Origin: Flavobacteriaceae bacterium
GTDB lineage: Bacteria; Bacteroidota; Bacteroidia; Flavobacteriales; Flavobacteriaceae
Assembly: GCA_027490305.1 (NCBI GenBank)
Contig: JAIXYI010000006.1
Location: 1 to 64,000 of the forward strand
Direction of reading: 5' to 3'
DNA length: 64,000 bases
The notes beneath the pieces were generated by a model that was given only the letters and a program-made list of their open reading frames with translations, did not search any database and was not told the DNA's origin. Positions 63,977 to 64,000 of the stretch are shown in pieces. Positions within the stretch are counted from its first letter, which is position 1. Each line of letters begins with the position of its first letter. Position numbers and translations under genes: made by a program.

Positions 63977-64000
63977 TGGTCTTCAAAGCTTCCATGGATC
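63976..64000 (+). CDS. Start of a gene cut by the window edge
   Basis: ATGGTCTTCAAAGCTTCC begins at the last base of the leuS stop (TAATG), like other coupled starts in this window, and reads MVFKASMD before the edge. Eight codons are too few to name a product. Confidence 0.3.

Overview
The window is chromosomal DNA of a Bacteroidota bacterium, most likely a Flavobacteriaceae member with an unusually balanced base composition (about half GC by eye; typical Flavobacterium is AT-richer). Evidence: several secreted proteins end in type IX secretion (T9SS) sorting domains; there are Omp28, DUF5686, DUF6029, DUF3098 and DUF4476 proteins; the gene string ftsX - DUF3098 - uppP - truB is flavobacterial in style; and many genes have the Bacteroidota -7 promoter motif TAnnTTTG just upstream. 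No phage, IS transposase, CRISPR array or rRNA gene was seen.

Layout. 1-310: a minus-strand tRNA-Arg(CCT) followed, in its direction of transcription, by a 75-bp tandem array in which each unit repeats the tRNA 3' end plus its terminator. 392-5166: six overlapping minus-strand genes (N-acyltransferase-like GNAT, haem-oxygenase-fold diiron protein, DUF3419/BtaA-like aminocarboxypropyl transferase, second GNAT, PlsC/GlsA-like acyltransferase, fatty-acid desaturase). This looks like a compact pathway for an unusual aminolipid and is the best candidate here for an undescribed system. 5508-8394: a T9SS cargo protein, then an AT-rich stretch with a frameshifted STM3941-like gene, a gene remnant and a frameshifted small membrane protein bounded by a dispersed repeat, then a MORN/YwqK-type protein. 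8395-12434: short-unit tandem arrays around a TlpA-like thioredoxin, aspS and a cold-shock gene.

12435-17001: biotin operon bioF - DUF2007 - bioD - bioA, each gene overlapping the next, followed by a ketoacyl-synthase gene; bioB lies apart at 32760-33854 beside a JmjC-like protein. 17043-31780: three very large secreted beta-helix/adhesin-like proteins (1102, 2563 and 959 aa) with a common C-terminal module, with recX between the first and second. 34041-42618: a sodium/solute symporter, then envelope proteins including three with thioredoxin folds (Omp28-like, T9SS-linked, TlpA-like) and a DUF6029 barrel. 42693-48163: core genes ftsX, DUF3098, uppP, truB, a thioredoxin-like gene, a patatin, pyrH and frr.

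48239-64000: DUF5686 outer-membrane protein, SMR transporter plus CPA2 antiporter, MMPL exporter, asnS, an 8-bp repeat array beside a GxxExxY gene, rpoN, a membrane protein, an outer-membrane barrel protein, leuS, and the first codons of one more gene at the right edge. Family names are given from recognition of motifs and overall sequence; no database search was run.
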